A stretch of DNA of 64,000 nucleotides from JACRLV01 sp045863555 (GTDB taxonomy: Bacteria; Planctomycetota; Phycisphaerae; UBA1845; Fen-1342), in contig BTUU01000017.1 in NCBI GenBank assembly GCA_045863555.1, positions 72,758-136,757 on the forward strand, given 5' to 3'. Below the pieces are notes generated by a model. It saw only the letters and a list, made by a program, of their open reading frames with translations. It made no database searches and was not told where the DNA came from. The translations under genes were made by a program, and so were the position numbers. Positions 33,869 through 43,400 of the stretch are shown here, piece by piece (within the stretch, counting starts at the first letter, position 1; every line of letters begins with the position of its first letter).

Positions 33869-34636
33869 ATGAAACTCACGCCTTGGCTGCTTCTTGTCGC
33901 GTTAGTTGCAACACAACCGGGGTTCGGCGGTATTTGGACGAGCGTTGACCTGCTCGACCCATCCGACGGCGGCGCTCAGCCTCCGCCCGGCATCCTCTGC
34001 GTTGACGTGCTGATCGATGCGGCAGGTGACGTTTGGACGGCGGGAGGAATGCGTGCGTTCGTGACGCCGATGGGGCTCGCCGAGGGGATCACGATCAGGT
34101 ACAGCGCTATTCCGGATGATCCGAACACGCCGCATCGCGAGTATCTTCTGAACCCCAGTCCCGACGAGCGATTCGTCACGTTTCTGACCAAGCCGCGCGG
34201 GCGCGACGATGACGTACGGTACACGGACGGCGGCGCGGCGATCGCGGGCGCATTCATGCCATCCGGTTTGTTCGAAACGGCGTCCGAGACGGAACTTAAC
34301 GCGGCATGGTATGCCTCGCCGCCCGAGGGGCCGGGATCGCCAAGCGTCGATGGTGCGGTTGCACGCGTCGCCATCGATGCGTCTATGTTCCTGAGTCGCC
34401 ACCCGCTGTTCGAGGCTTTCCATGTGGGGCCGCCACGCTCCGCGACCGGTCCGATCCTAGTCGAGAGCAGTACGGATGAAGGCGTGGACGGTACGATCAA
34501 TGTCGGTTTTGACACTCCAACCCCTAACGGCACTGACTGGGCAGTGTGGTACACGGAGATTCCCGAACCGAGTTCGGCAGTCTTCCTATCGCTGGGCATC
34601 GTGGTCTTCCGCCGCATCCAGCGCCTTCGAGGGTAA
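33869..34636 (+). CDS. PEP-CTERM sorting-signal protein (first of a tandem pair)
   Basis: A 255-residue exported protein. A signal peptide (about 20 residues, MKLTPWLLLVALVATQPGFG) is followed by a beta-rich domain. The C-terminus has the PEP-CTERM tag: IPEPSS, a hydrophobic helix (AVFLSLGIVVF) and a basic cluster (RRIQRLRG). This tag is cleaved by an exosortase, which is not in the window. The next gene encodes a paralogue. The function of the domain is unknown; a repeated core (GAQPPPGILCVDVLIDA, VWTAGGMRAFVTP) is shared by both. Confidence 0.85.
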   Translation: MKLTPWLLLVALVATQPGFGGIWTSVDLLDPSDGGAQPPPGILCVDVLIDAAGDVWTAGGMRAFVTPMGLAEGITIRYSAIPDDPNTPHREYLLNPSPDERFVTFLTKPRGRDDDVRYTDGGAAIAGAFMPSGLFETASETELNAAWYASPPEGPGSPSVDGAVARVAIDASMFLSRHPLFEAFHVGPPRSATGPILVESSTDEGVDGTINVGFDTPTPNGTDWAVWYTEIPEPSSAVFLSLGIVVFRRIQRLRG

Positions 34637-34641
34637 CTCCG

Positions 34642-35463
34642 ATGAGAACGACGCTCGCTCTAAGCCTGTTTGCGCTGGGCGCGGCAGTGCGGGTCTATTC
34701 AAGCGTCACAACGATGGTCGATCTGCTCGATTCCTCCGACGATGGTGCTCAGCCGCCGCCGGGGATTCTCTGCGTCGATGAGTTGATCGACATGAGTCGC
34801 GATGACGTCTGGACAGCGGGCGGGATGCGTGCGTTTGTGACGCCCGCGGGGCTGCTCGACGGCGTCACGATTCGATACAGCGCCGTACCGGACGATCCCA
34901 ACACGCCGCACATCGAAACCCTGCTGAGCCCGGGGACCGCCGATCGGTTTGTTACGTTCGTGTCGCAGCCGCGCGAGCGCGATGCCGAGAATCGGTACGT
35001 CACCAGCGGAGCGCAAGTCGCGGGCCGCTTCAGTCCGACGGCGCCGATCGAACGGGCGACGGATACGGAGTTTAATGCCGCGTGGTTTCCGTCGCCGCCG
35101 CCCAATTCTACGTCGCCGAGCGTCGACGGCGCGGTCGCACGGATCGCGATCGACGTGTCCACGTTGTTGGCAAACCACCCGCTGTTGGAGGCGTTTCACG
35201 TCGGTGATCCGGGTGCCGCCACGGGACCGATTGTTCTCGAAAGCCGCACGAATGAAGGCGTGCCCGGCACGGTCAACGCCAGCTTTGACGCCGTGTTTTT
35301 CCAGGGCATCGACTGGGCGGTGTGGTACACGGAGGTTCCGGAGCCGAGTTCGGTTGTGCTGTTTTCGCTCGGTATTACGGTCCTCCGCCGCCTGGAGCGC
35401 CAGCGAGTTTCAATTCTCGCCCAGGTCTGTCGGACGCTATCATCCTCCACTGTCGGCGGGTGA
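34642..35463 (+). CDS. PEP-CTERM sorting-signal protein (second of a tandem pair)
   Basis: A 273-residue paralogue of the preceding protein, five bases downstream. The N-terminal signal is shorter (MRTTLALSLFALGAAV). The middle repeats the paralogue's motifs (VWTAGGMRAFVTPAG, TIRYSAVPDDPNTPH, SVDGAVARIAIDVS, TDTEFNAAWF). The PEP-CTERM tag is VPEPSS, a hydrophobic stretch (VVLFSLGITVL) and the basic cluster RRLERQR. Unlike the first copy, 18 further residues follow the cluster (from VSILAQVCR to the end). Such a tail is unusual for this tag and may reflect loss of the original stop codon. Confidence 0.83.
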   Translation: MRTTLALSLFALGAAVRVYSSVTTMVDLLDSSDDGAQPPPGILCVDELIDMSRDDVWTAGGMRAFVTPAGLLDGVTIRYSAVPDDPNTPHIETLLSPGTADRFVTFVSQPRERDAENRYVTSGAQVAGRFSPTAPIERATDTEFNAAWFPSPPPNSTSPSVDGAVARIAIDVSTLLANHPLLEAFHVGDPGAATGPIVLESRTNEGVPGTVNASFDAVFFQGIDWAVWYTEVPEPSSVVLFSLGITVLRRLERQRVSILAQVCRTLSSSTVGG

Positions 35464-35538
35464 GGGGGCGGCGGTTGGGGCGGACCGAAAACCCGGACGT
35501 GCTGCTACGAATTCTTCGATGCCGGGAAGGAGCCGATC

Positions 35539-36870
35539 GTGGAGAAGGTGCAGGGGTACGACGTTGTCGTCATCGGCGGCGGGCCGGCGGGCTCGACCGC
35601 GGCCGCGGTTCTCGGGGGGCACGGGCGGCGGACGCTGGTGGTCGAGCGGGCGGACTTTCCGCGGTTTCACATCGGCGAGTCGCTGATGCCCGAGACGTAC
35701 TGGGTCTTCAAGCGGATCGGCATGCTCGAGAAGCTCAGGAAGAGCCACTTCGTCAAGAAATACAGCGTGAAATTCGTCACCGCGAGCGGCAAGGAGTCCG
35801 CGCCGTTCTATTTTGACGACCTGAACCCGCACGAATGCTCGCAGACGTGGCAGGTGCTGCGGAGCGAGTTTGACCAGATGATGCTGGAGAACGCCGAGGA
35901 GCGCGGGGCGACGGTCTGGCGCAAATGCAACGTGGTCGACATTCTCGAGGAGCCGAGTGCCAGCAACACAGGGCGGGCAGAATGCCCACCCCACCCATCG
36001 GGGAATGACGGCGCGGGAGCATCGAGCCTGCCGCGCGTAAAGGGCGTCGTGGTCCAACGTGAGGACGGCACGACGGTCGAAGTGCCCGCGAAGGTCGTCG
36101 TGGATGCGACGGGCACGAATGCGATGCTCTCGCGGCGGTACAAAATCCGCCAGCCGGACCCGGAATTGCGCAAGGCGGGCGTTTTTGCACACTACAAAGG
36201 TGCGTATCGCGACCCCGGGGCCCGCGACGAGGGCGCGACGCTGGTGCTGGCCGTGCCGGGCGTGGCCGGGTGGTTCTGGTATATCCCGCTGCCCAACGAC
36301 ATCGTCTCGATCGGCGTCGTGGCCGAGATCGACTATTTGCTGAAGAACCGCGGCAGCCCGGAGAAGGTGCTCGACGAGGAGATCCAGCGCTGCACGACCG
36401 TGGCCAAGCGGCTGGAGAACGCCGAACGCGTCTCGCCGGTGCACGTGATCAGCGACTACTCGTACAACTCGAAGGTCTGCGCGGGCGACGGCTGGGTGCT
36501 GGTGGGCGATGCGTTCACGTTCCTCGACCCGATGTACTCCTCGGGCGTCTGGCTGGCGCTGAAGAGCGGGGAACTCGCGGGAGACGCGATCCACGACGCG
36601 CTGACGGCCGGCGACACGTCGGCGGCGCGGCTCAGCGTCTGGGGAGACCCGTTCTACGCGGGCGTGCAGGCCGTGCGGAAGATGGTGTACGCGTTCTACT
36701 CGCCGGATTTTTCGTTCGGCAAATTCATCCGCGCGCACCCCGAGTTCAAGAACAACGTGACCGAGGTGCTGATCGGCGACGTCTTCCGGCCCGAGGTGCA
36801 CAAACTGTTCGAGCCGATGGGCCAGTACTTTCCGGTGCCGGAGGATATCCGGCTGGAGGGGGCGCGCTAA
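35539..36870 (+). CDS. FAD-dependent oxidoreductase, halogenase/geranylgeranyl-reductase-like
   Basis: A 443-residue flavoprotein. The Rossmann motif is VVVIGGGPAGSTAAAVL (residues 9-25), then FPRFHIGESLMP, typical of the flavin-dependent halogenase and geranylgeranyl-reductase group. The end of the FAD domain has GWVLVGDAFTFLDPMYSSG. The halogenase WxWxIP motif is partly kept (GWFWYIPLP). Catalytic identity is uncertain; a reductase or hydroxylase is as likely as a halogenase. Residues 139-165 are a low-complexity insert encoded by a repeat element (see that entry) in a surface loop. The gene follows the PEP-CTERM pair by 75 bases. Confidence 0.8.
   Translation: MEKVQGYDVVVIGGGPAGSTAAAVLGGHGRRTLVVERADFPRFHIGESLMPETYWVFKRIGMLEKLRKSHFVKKYSVKFVTASGKESAPFYFDDLNPHECSQTWQVLRSEFDQMMLENAEERGATVWRKCNVVDILEEPSASNTGRAECPPHPSGNDGAGASSLPRVKGVVVQREDGTTVEVPAKVVVDATGTNAMLSRRYKIRQPDPELRKAGVFAHYKGAYRDPGARDEGATLVLAVPGVAGWFWYIPLPNDIVSIGVVAEIDYLLKNRGSPEKVLDEEIQRCTTVAKRLENAERVSPVHVISDYSYNSKVCAGDGWVLVGDAFTFLDPMYSSGVWLALKSGELAGDAIHDALTAGDTSAARLSVWGDPFYAGVQAVRKMVYAFYSPDFSFGKFIRAHPEFKNNVTEVLIGDVFRPEVHKLFEPMGQYFPVPEDIRLEGAR
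35953..36033. repeat. Repeat element inserted in frame in the flavoprotein gene
   Basis: The segment carries a hairpin GGGCGGGCA...TGCCCACCC (35971-35990) flanked by GTGCCAGCAACACA. Its low-complexity translation (PSASNTGRAECPPHPSGNDG...) interrupts a conserved order VVDILEE...RVKGVVVQ. The length of 81 bases (27 codons) keeps the frame. Similar hairpin units occur widely in planctomycete intergenic DNA as far as I know; no second copy is seen here. Confidence 0.55.
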
Positions 36871-36994
36871 TGCACGCGCGACTGCTGGTCACGGTGGCGG
36901 CCGCACTCGTCGTCGGCGACATTCCAGCCGCGCTGACGAATGACACGCCGGGTCCGAATTCCACTCACCCCCCGGTCCGGATAAACTCCACCCG

Positions 36995-37600
36995 ATGGAT
37001 GCCCTGCCGCTGCGGCTCAAGCCCGTGCGACCCTGGTTTCGCACCGCCCTGCCCGTGATCTGGGGTGCGGCCACGCTCGGGTCGATGGCGAACCCCGGCG
37101 ACGAATACGGGATGCTGCTCGGCAGCGCCATCGTCGGATTCTGGCCGCTCTTCTTCCTCCCGAGCCTCAGCAGCGTGCAGGCAGCCTTCCCCTTCGTCGT
37201 GGCGATCGGTGGGGCGACAATGTTCGGGCTGGGCTGGTTGTTTGACCGGGTGCGCGTGCCCAAACGGGTCTGGGCGTGCATCTGGTTGCTGCTGGCCGCG
37301 GCGATCTGCTGGAAGATGCTGTCGGCCTATCCGAGCCTTGAGCGTGCCCGGTCCAAGAACGGCTCGATCGAAGCGTATGTCTTCGCCTCGCTCAATTTCA
37401 GCCTCTATCTGTGCTGCATCCTGCTGCCGGTCGTCACGCTGGTCTTCCGGCTGAACCGCTACCGCCCGCCGCGCGGCAAGTGCGCGAAGTGCGGCTACAA
37501 CCTCACGGGATCGCCCGGGCCGCTGTGCCCGGAATGCGGCGACGACGTGCGGGATTGCCTGCCGCTTGAAACGCCGGCGGCCGCGGCGCAGCCCCGTTGA
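36995..37600 (+). CDS. Membrane protein with C-terminal CGYNLTG zinc ribbon
   Basis: A 201-residue protein with four predicted membrane helices (about residues 15-35, 40-60, 65-85, 95-110 and a further one near 125-150) and a C-terminal cytoplasmic zinc ribbon CAKCGYNLTG, CPECG. It is of the same general design as the proteins encoded at 28451 and 57092, in which a short cytosolic ribbon follows membrane spans. The function is unknown. It starts 124 bases after the flavoprotein gene. An overlapping 62-codon reading at 36870-37058 was not called. Confidence 0.65.
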   Translation: MDALPLRLKPVRPWFRTALPVIWGAATLGSMANPGDEYGMLLGSAIVGFWPLFFLPSLSSVQAAFPFVVAIGGATMFGLGWLFDRVRVPKRVWACIWLLLAAAICWKMLSAYPSLERARSKNGSIEAYVFASLNFSLYLCCILLPVVTLVFRLNRYRPPRGKCAKCGYNLTGSPGPLCPECGDDVRDCLPLETPAAAAQPR

Positions 37601-37621
37601 CTGCGCCGCGCTCCGCTGTTC

Positions 37622-40141
37622 TCAGCAGGCCGTGCCAAACTGTGACAGCAGCGTCGAGAGATCCGTCAGGTCGACGTCGCCGTCGCCGTCGAGATCACCG
37701 TCGCCGTGCCCCGCTCCGCTCGGCATTCCGTAGTGACTGAGCAGCATCGCCAGGTCCGTCAGGTCGACCGATCCGTTGCCGTCGAGGTCCGCCGGGCACT
37801 GGTTCACTTCGACCGCGGCAGCGGCCATCTCCTCCGGCGGGCACTTGCCGTTGGCGTCCCAGAGATCGTAGAGCATCTGCCCCGGCCCGCCGGTGCTGCC
37901 GTTGTCGCGCAGGAACTCGACGAATTCCTTGCTGATGGACTGGTAGACCAGCGCGACCTCGGCCCGGACCGCCGCCTCGGGAATCGCGTAGACGGTCTCG
38001 TCCCAGTTCTGGCCGTCGGCGTAGGTCGCGCCGACCGGCGCAGCGCCGACCGCGGCGTAGGCCGCGTTGGAGAATCCGAGCGGCGGGATGCGGTTGTCCT
38101 TGGCGATCGCGTTGTTGAGCGCGAAGTGGAACTCGGTGCCGGCGGGCAGGCCGACAACCGCGGCGATGTTCTCGCCGATCACGGGGATCGACTCGTAGAC
38201 CTTCAGGGCCGCGTCGTGCGTGAGGTCGCCGGTATCAGCGTCCCAGCGGCCGGATTCACCGACCAGCGCGCCGACGGAATCGTAGAACCGGACCTGGAGC
38301 CACATGCGGCGGCCCTCGGGATAGCCCGTGGGCAGCTTGTGGCCGGTCAGGTTCGTGACCTTCACTTCGAGGTTCGCGCCGTCGACTTCGAGGTCGAGTC
38401 GGGCGGCGTTCTGAAGCATGAAGCGGGCCCGCTCCGCGCCGACGGAGAGCGCGTAGGTGTCGATATTCGGTTCGAGAAGTCCGAGCACGGTCGGGAGCCA
38501 GACGCTTCCGCCGGTCATGTCGTGGAGCGGCAGGTCGCTGCGGATCGGCGCTTCGGGCAGGTAGCAGCCCGCGCCGGTCACGGCCCGCATGTGGCAGTCC
38601 TGGCAGGACGCGACGTACTCGCGGTTTCCGCCCATGACGGGGTTGTAGACGCCCTGGGGCGTGTTGTAGGCGCTGTAGAACCACTCGCTGTAGGTTCGCT
38701 CGACGGGACCGATCTGGTGCGCGCCGAACATCGTCGCCTTCGCGTTCAGAGGGCCGGGCAGATAGCTCCCGTCGGGCTGGCGCTCGAAGACGGGGTTGGA
38801 GACGTCGTGGCAGGTTCCGCAGAGGGCGGCCTCGCGGTGGAAAGGCGAGTAGAGCGTTGCGTGCGGCGCGACGGGGTCGTTGAACGGGCCGCGCCGGACG
38901 CCGGCATCGGGATCGATGACGAACTGGCCTGAGCCGAACGTCGTCGGGACGTCGTGGAGCGCGGCGAGAATCGCCTGGTCCTCCGTGGGACTGACGCCCG
39001 CCTCGTAGATCGGGTCGACCATGCGGTGGCAGAGATCGCAGCTCACGCCGATCAGGTCGGCGGAGTGGAGTTGCGATCCGTCGGTCGGCGTGGAGCGTCC
39101 GGCGAGCCAGCCGCGGTTCATGTGGCAGCGGAGGCAGAGATCGCCGGACTCCGGGGCGTCGTGGTTGGCGATTTCGAGCGCGGCAAGGAAGATCGGATCG
39201 ATCGACGCGTGCGCCATCAGATTGCCGCGCCAGTTGAACGCCGGCTCGACCGCCTCGTCATAGTCGCCGTGGCAGAACCGACAGTCTGACGGCTTGTTCA
39301 GGGGAGCCGCGCCGAGGGGCTGCGTGCCCGGCAGGTCGAAATCGCGGAGGGTCGTCGGTACGCGGCCGACGGCGGTGGATGTGATGGTGAAGAACGGACT
39401 CAGCCCCGTGCCCACGTTTCCCGTGGGGTCGAGGGCCTCGACGCGAATGCGCGCCTGCGTGGTCGGTCGATTCGGAACGAACCAGACGAGTTCGCCGGTG
39501 TTCTCGAGGCCGAGGCCGATCGGGTCGTACACGACGCCGCCGTCGTAGGAGGCGTAGACGTGGACGATGGCGACGGTTCCGCTGTTGTCCGTCGCCGTCC
39601 ACTGGATCGTCTGGGGGAGCGAGCTGCCCAACTGGACACCGGCAGTCGGGAAAGTCACGGTGACGGTCGGCGGCGTGACGTCCGCACCCGCTTCCGGCGT
39701 CAGATAATTCGTGATCAGCGCGAGGTTCACGTTCGTCGCCTGGCCGACGTTGCCGGCGGTGAGGCCGGGGAAGGTCGGGATGTTCGCGTAGAGGCCCTGG
39801 GGATCGAGGATCTCGATGACGCTGGCGAAGCCGTCGCCGTCCGAGTCGATTCCGCCGAGGGCCAGGATCTCGCTCGACGAGCGGTTGGGTGTGGCTTCTA
39901 CCGCAAGGCCGTAGGGATTTCGCGCACCCCCGCCGTTGAAGTTGTAGTGGCAGACGCCGCAGTGCTGGCTGCCGTTCAGCACGTCCAGCCGGGTGCCGAC
40001 GGCCTGCGGATAGGCGGTGAAGAAGTTCCGCCGGTACGTCTGCCGGCCGGACGCGGCCGGTACGTTGATCAGGAGCGTGCCCACCAGCAGTGCGGCGATG
40101 AAGAGGCCGCGCTGGAGCGGAGTGCGAAGTGGTTCGTGCAT
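37622..40141 (-). CDS. Secreted multihaem c-type cytochrome with dockerin-like C-terminus
   Basis: An 839-residue exported protein. A signal peptide (LFIAALLVGTLLINVPAASG) ends near residue 35. Six CxxCH haem motifs are present: CGVCH (about 60), CRFCH (285), CLRCH (335), CDLCH (366), CGTCH (439) and CQDCH (512). An immunoglobulin-like stretch (VTFPTAGVQLGSS...) lies between the first and second. The last 60 residues are two dockerin-type repeats (DLDGNGSVDLTDLAMLLS and DGDVDLTDLSTLLSQFG). A strong GGGAGGG precedes the ATG. A role in extracellular electron transfer is possible. Confidence 0.88.
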   Translation of the reverse strand: MHEPLRTPLQRGLFIAALLVGTLLINVPAASGRQTYRRNFFTAYPQAVGTRLDVLNGSQHCGVCHYNFNGGGARNPYGLAVEATPNRSSSEILALGGIDSDGDGFASVIEILDPQGLYANIPTFPGLTAGNVGQATNVNLALITNYLTPEAGADVTPPTVTVTFPTAGVQLGSSLPQTIQWTATDNSGTVAIVHVYASYDGGVVYDPIGLGLENTGELVWFVPNRPTTQARIRVEALDPTGNVGTGLSPFFTITSTAVGRVPTTLRDFDLPGTQPLGAAPLNKPSDCRFCHGDYDEAVEPAFNWRGNLMAHASIDPIFLAALEIANHDAPESGDLCLRCHMNRGWLAGRSTPTDGSQLHSADLIGVSCDLCHRMVDPIYEAGVSPTEDQAILAALHDVPTTFGSGQFVIDPDAGVRRGPFNDPVAPHATLYSPFHREAALCGTCHDVSNPVFERQPDGSYLPGPLNAKATMFGAHQIGPVERTYSEWFYSAYNTPQGVYNPVMGGNREYVASCQDCHMRAVTGAGCYLPEAPIRSDLPLHDMTGGSVWLPTVLGLLEPNIDTYALSVGAERARFMLQNAARLDLEVDGANLEVKVTNLTGHKLPTGYPEGRRMWLQVRFYDSVGALVGESGRWDADTGDLTHDAALKVYESIPVIGENIAAVVGLPAGTEFHFALNNAIAKDNRIPPLGFSNAAYAAVGAAPVGATYADGQNWDETVYAIPEAAVRAEVALVYQSISKEFVEFLRDNGSTGGPGQMLYDLWDANGKCPPEEMAAAAVEVNQCPADLDGNGSVDLTDLAMLLSHYGMPSGAGHGDGDLDGDGDVDLTDLSTLLSQFGTAC

Positions 40142-40480
40142 GACCGCCCTCCCGGGGTGTTTGAGGTGGCCGCGCAGCGTCGGAGCGAACGCGTGAAGTG
40201 GCGCGGCGAGCCGGGAGACGGACAGCAATTCTGGTTCCGCGCGTGCAGAAACTGCACAGAAATCTTGTGAATCGCATTCTAGCGACCTGGAAATCGGCGG
40301 CAACGCGACACCGCGGAGCGGATAAAATCCAGCGTACTTGCAATACGCGAATCCGGATTGAAATCTCGGGATAGTCGTCTCGCGCAAGAACTACGCGGAT
40401 CGTCGCAAGCGGACGTGCGGCAGCGCTCGCAGCCACGTTGGTGTGCCCAGCCCAACCCTGGCCGAGTTGCTGCCGCCTTT
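40142..40480. other. Intergenic region upstream of the multihaem cytochrome gene
   Basis: 339 bases between two minus-strand genes, presumably carrying the cytochrome gene's promoter. It also separates the cytochrome gene from the long upstream gene cluster. I see no clean -35/-10 pair, no T-tract terminator and no repeat. Confidence 0.5.
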
Positions 40481-43400
40481 TTATTGGACCGTCGCGATGG
40501 TCTCGTCCGACGGGGAGAGCTCGACGGGAACGCGCGTCCGGCCGCTGCGCACCGTGGGGGCGGGGAAGCGACACACGCCCGCCCGCGTGGGCACGATGAT
40601 GTAACTGTGCACGCGTTCGGCGGTATCGGCGAGGGGTGCGGAGTAGTGCAGCGATCCGACGCGCCGCTGCTCGAGCTTTCCGACGACGGCGAAATCGCGC
40701 GGTGCGTCGGCGAGCGTCACGCAGTTGGCCGGGATGCGCTGCTGCCAGTCAAGCGTGCCGGCGAACCGCGGAAACGCGATCGTTTCTTCCACGAGGATCG
40801 GCGTGCCGGCCGGAACGGGGAGGTCCGCCGACAGCGGTATGCGGTTGTACTCCGGCATCCGGTCGACCTCGCTCTGGGGCTCGGACGCGTCGTCTTCGAT
40901 TTGCGCCCACTCGATGGGCCGTTCGAGTCGATAGAGCCGCCGCTGAACGCGGATGCGCTCTTCCGTCGGCGATGGGCCGGCGGCCGCTGCATCGACGGGG
41001 GTGCGGATGACGGTCGCGGCCGGGACACGGCCGTCGGGGGTCGTGAGTTCGACCCGAAGCGTCCCGCGCAGCGGCGCGGCGACTTCGAATTCAACCGCGA
41101 TCCGGGTCGCGGAGCGCGGTTCGATGGCGACTGTGAATGCACCGTCGGCGTCGGCGAGCGCCCGGCCCGAGGCGTCGAGCGCGCGGATGATCCGCAGGCC
41201 GGCGGGAGGCTTGAAGGCCAGCGACGTCGCCAGGGGCGAGTCGCCGCGATGGTCGATCCGCACGAGGCCGAACATGCGGTCGCCCACCTCGACGGAGGGC
41301 GGGAATTCGAGCGTGAGTTCGGCGCTGCGGCGCGTGTCGATCAGATGCGCGCCGCGGGCGAGCGAGCCATCCGCGCGGGCGGCGATGACTTCGAGCCGAA
41401 AACGCCCCTGGCGCGAGGGGATTGCGGGGCTGACGGTGACCTCGCCGCCCGCGAGCGCCGCGTCCGCCCAGATCGCGGCACTTGCGGCGAGGTGCAGCAC
41501 GGTCGCCGAGTCGAACGGCTCGGCCGCGGCGGGGGTGAGAACCGGTCCGCCGTCGCCGGGACCGCCCGCGAAGGATGCACCGTCGACGCGCAGCCGCGGC
41601 ACGCCGCCGCTGCGATCGGGCGAGGTCTCCGGCGGCGTCCACAGGTGGCGGCCGGGCGGCTCGATGGGCATGAGCCGTGAGACGACCGTGGCCCCGCGCA
41701 GGTCCGCGCCGTCGAGGCTGACCTTGAAGTTCTTGACTCCGCCGAGGATCGTCTCGGAGGACGTCTCGGTGAGCGTGAGCGCCGGCTCGGGCGCGAGCTC
41801 GACATCGCAGCCGGCGACGATCCGCGGCCGACCATCGTCGAATCGGACGGCGTATACGCGAATCGGACGGCCCGCGGGCGCGGGGGCGGCCAGGTCGATG
41901 GAGGCTTCACCATCGGCTGGTCCGACGTCGACGCGGGCGCCGCCGAGGGGATCGAGGCCCGCCGCGATGACAAAAAGCGACTGAGGCGACTCGCTCGATG
42001 CGGTCACGCGAACGGAATCGCTCCCCCCCTGCCGCACGGCGCGGAGAGAGACGAGAGACTCGACGGGCCGATCGGCGGGTGCGCCGACGGTGATTTCGCG
42101 CGCGAAGGTTCCCGCTGAATCGGAGACGCCGTCGAACGTCAGCGTGGCACGGTGCCGTCCCGGGATCGCGGGGATCCATTCGGCGGTGCGCAGTCCGGCG
42201 GCGCTTTCGTAGATCGCGAGCTCGCGCCGGCGGCCGTCCGGGCCTGCGATTTCCACGCGCGGGGGGCCGGCGACCACGCCGGCCGCGTCGAACCAGCCCA
42301 GCGAGAGATGCGTCGGCATGCCGACGATCGGGCGCTCCGCATCGACTTCCACCCACGCGTGCAGCGGCTGCGGCGCGATCATGACCGGCGCCTCCGCCAC
42401 GGCCGGGCGGCGATCGGGATTGAACGAGGTGAGCCGCAGCAGGACGGACTTGGGGCCCTCGGGAAGACCGAGCGCTCCGACATTCGTGGCCAGATCGCGG
42501 CGGCCCTCGACGGGCATCTTCTCGCGGCGCGATACCGGGCGGGCGGCGAACTGCGGCTGCGATTCCGTCGGCCAGCGCGACGCGTTTGTGACGAGTTCGA
42601 TGGGCTGTCCGCCGACGGGCCCGCCGCCGATCCACTCGGTGCGCAGCCGGAGGGGCACGGGACCGAGGAGCCGCGCCAGGTGCGGCGGCATCTGGACGAC
42701 CGCGCGGACCGTGGGATCATCGAGCGGCTCGACGGCCACGCCGGCCCTGCGATAGAGCTGGTCGAGCGTCTGACCGGAGGCGCGGACGATCGCCTGAATC
42801 GTCTTGCCCGCCATCTCCGGCGTGGCGCGGATGCGCGTGAAAAAGAAACCTCGCTCATCAACCGGGGCGCGGCTCTCCGCGACCACGCGCTCCGCCGGAT
42901 CGACGAGAGCGATCTCCAGCGACGTTGCGGCGGATCGGCGGTCGGGCCGGGCCGCCAGCGGAACGGCGCCCGCGATGACGATCTCCTCGCCGACGCGCGG
43001 CGCGGCGGGCGACAGACTCAGGAGCACGCCCGGCGGCAGGCCCGCCCGCTCGACGCCGCCGGGGATGACGCCGCGGCAGACCGCGAGCGTTTCGCCGCGG
43101 CGGACGACGCAGGTCCAGCGGCGATCGCGAAGCAGGCGCGACTCCGGCGGCAGCGGGAAGGCGGCGACACCGCCGCGCACCGCGAGCACGATCGGGGAGA
43201 GCGCTCCGTGCATCCAGAAGCGCGCCTCCGCCTCTCCCGAACCGCCGACCAGCAGCAGACCGGCATCGCGGCCGGTGAAAACGGCCGCGTCGAGCGAATC
43301 GACCACGAGCAGGCGCTTTGACACGACCTCGCGCCCGGCCGCATCGCGTCCGCGCGCGATGATCACGTAGCTTCCGGCGGAGAGCGCGTCGTCGATTCTC

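Noticed and set aside
36870..37058. Short open reading starting at the stop of the flavoprotein gene
   Set aside because: It begins with a signal-like segment but overlaps the better-supported gene at 36995 and has no ribosome site.
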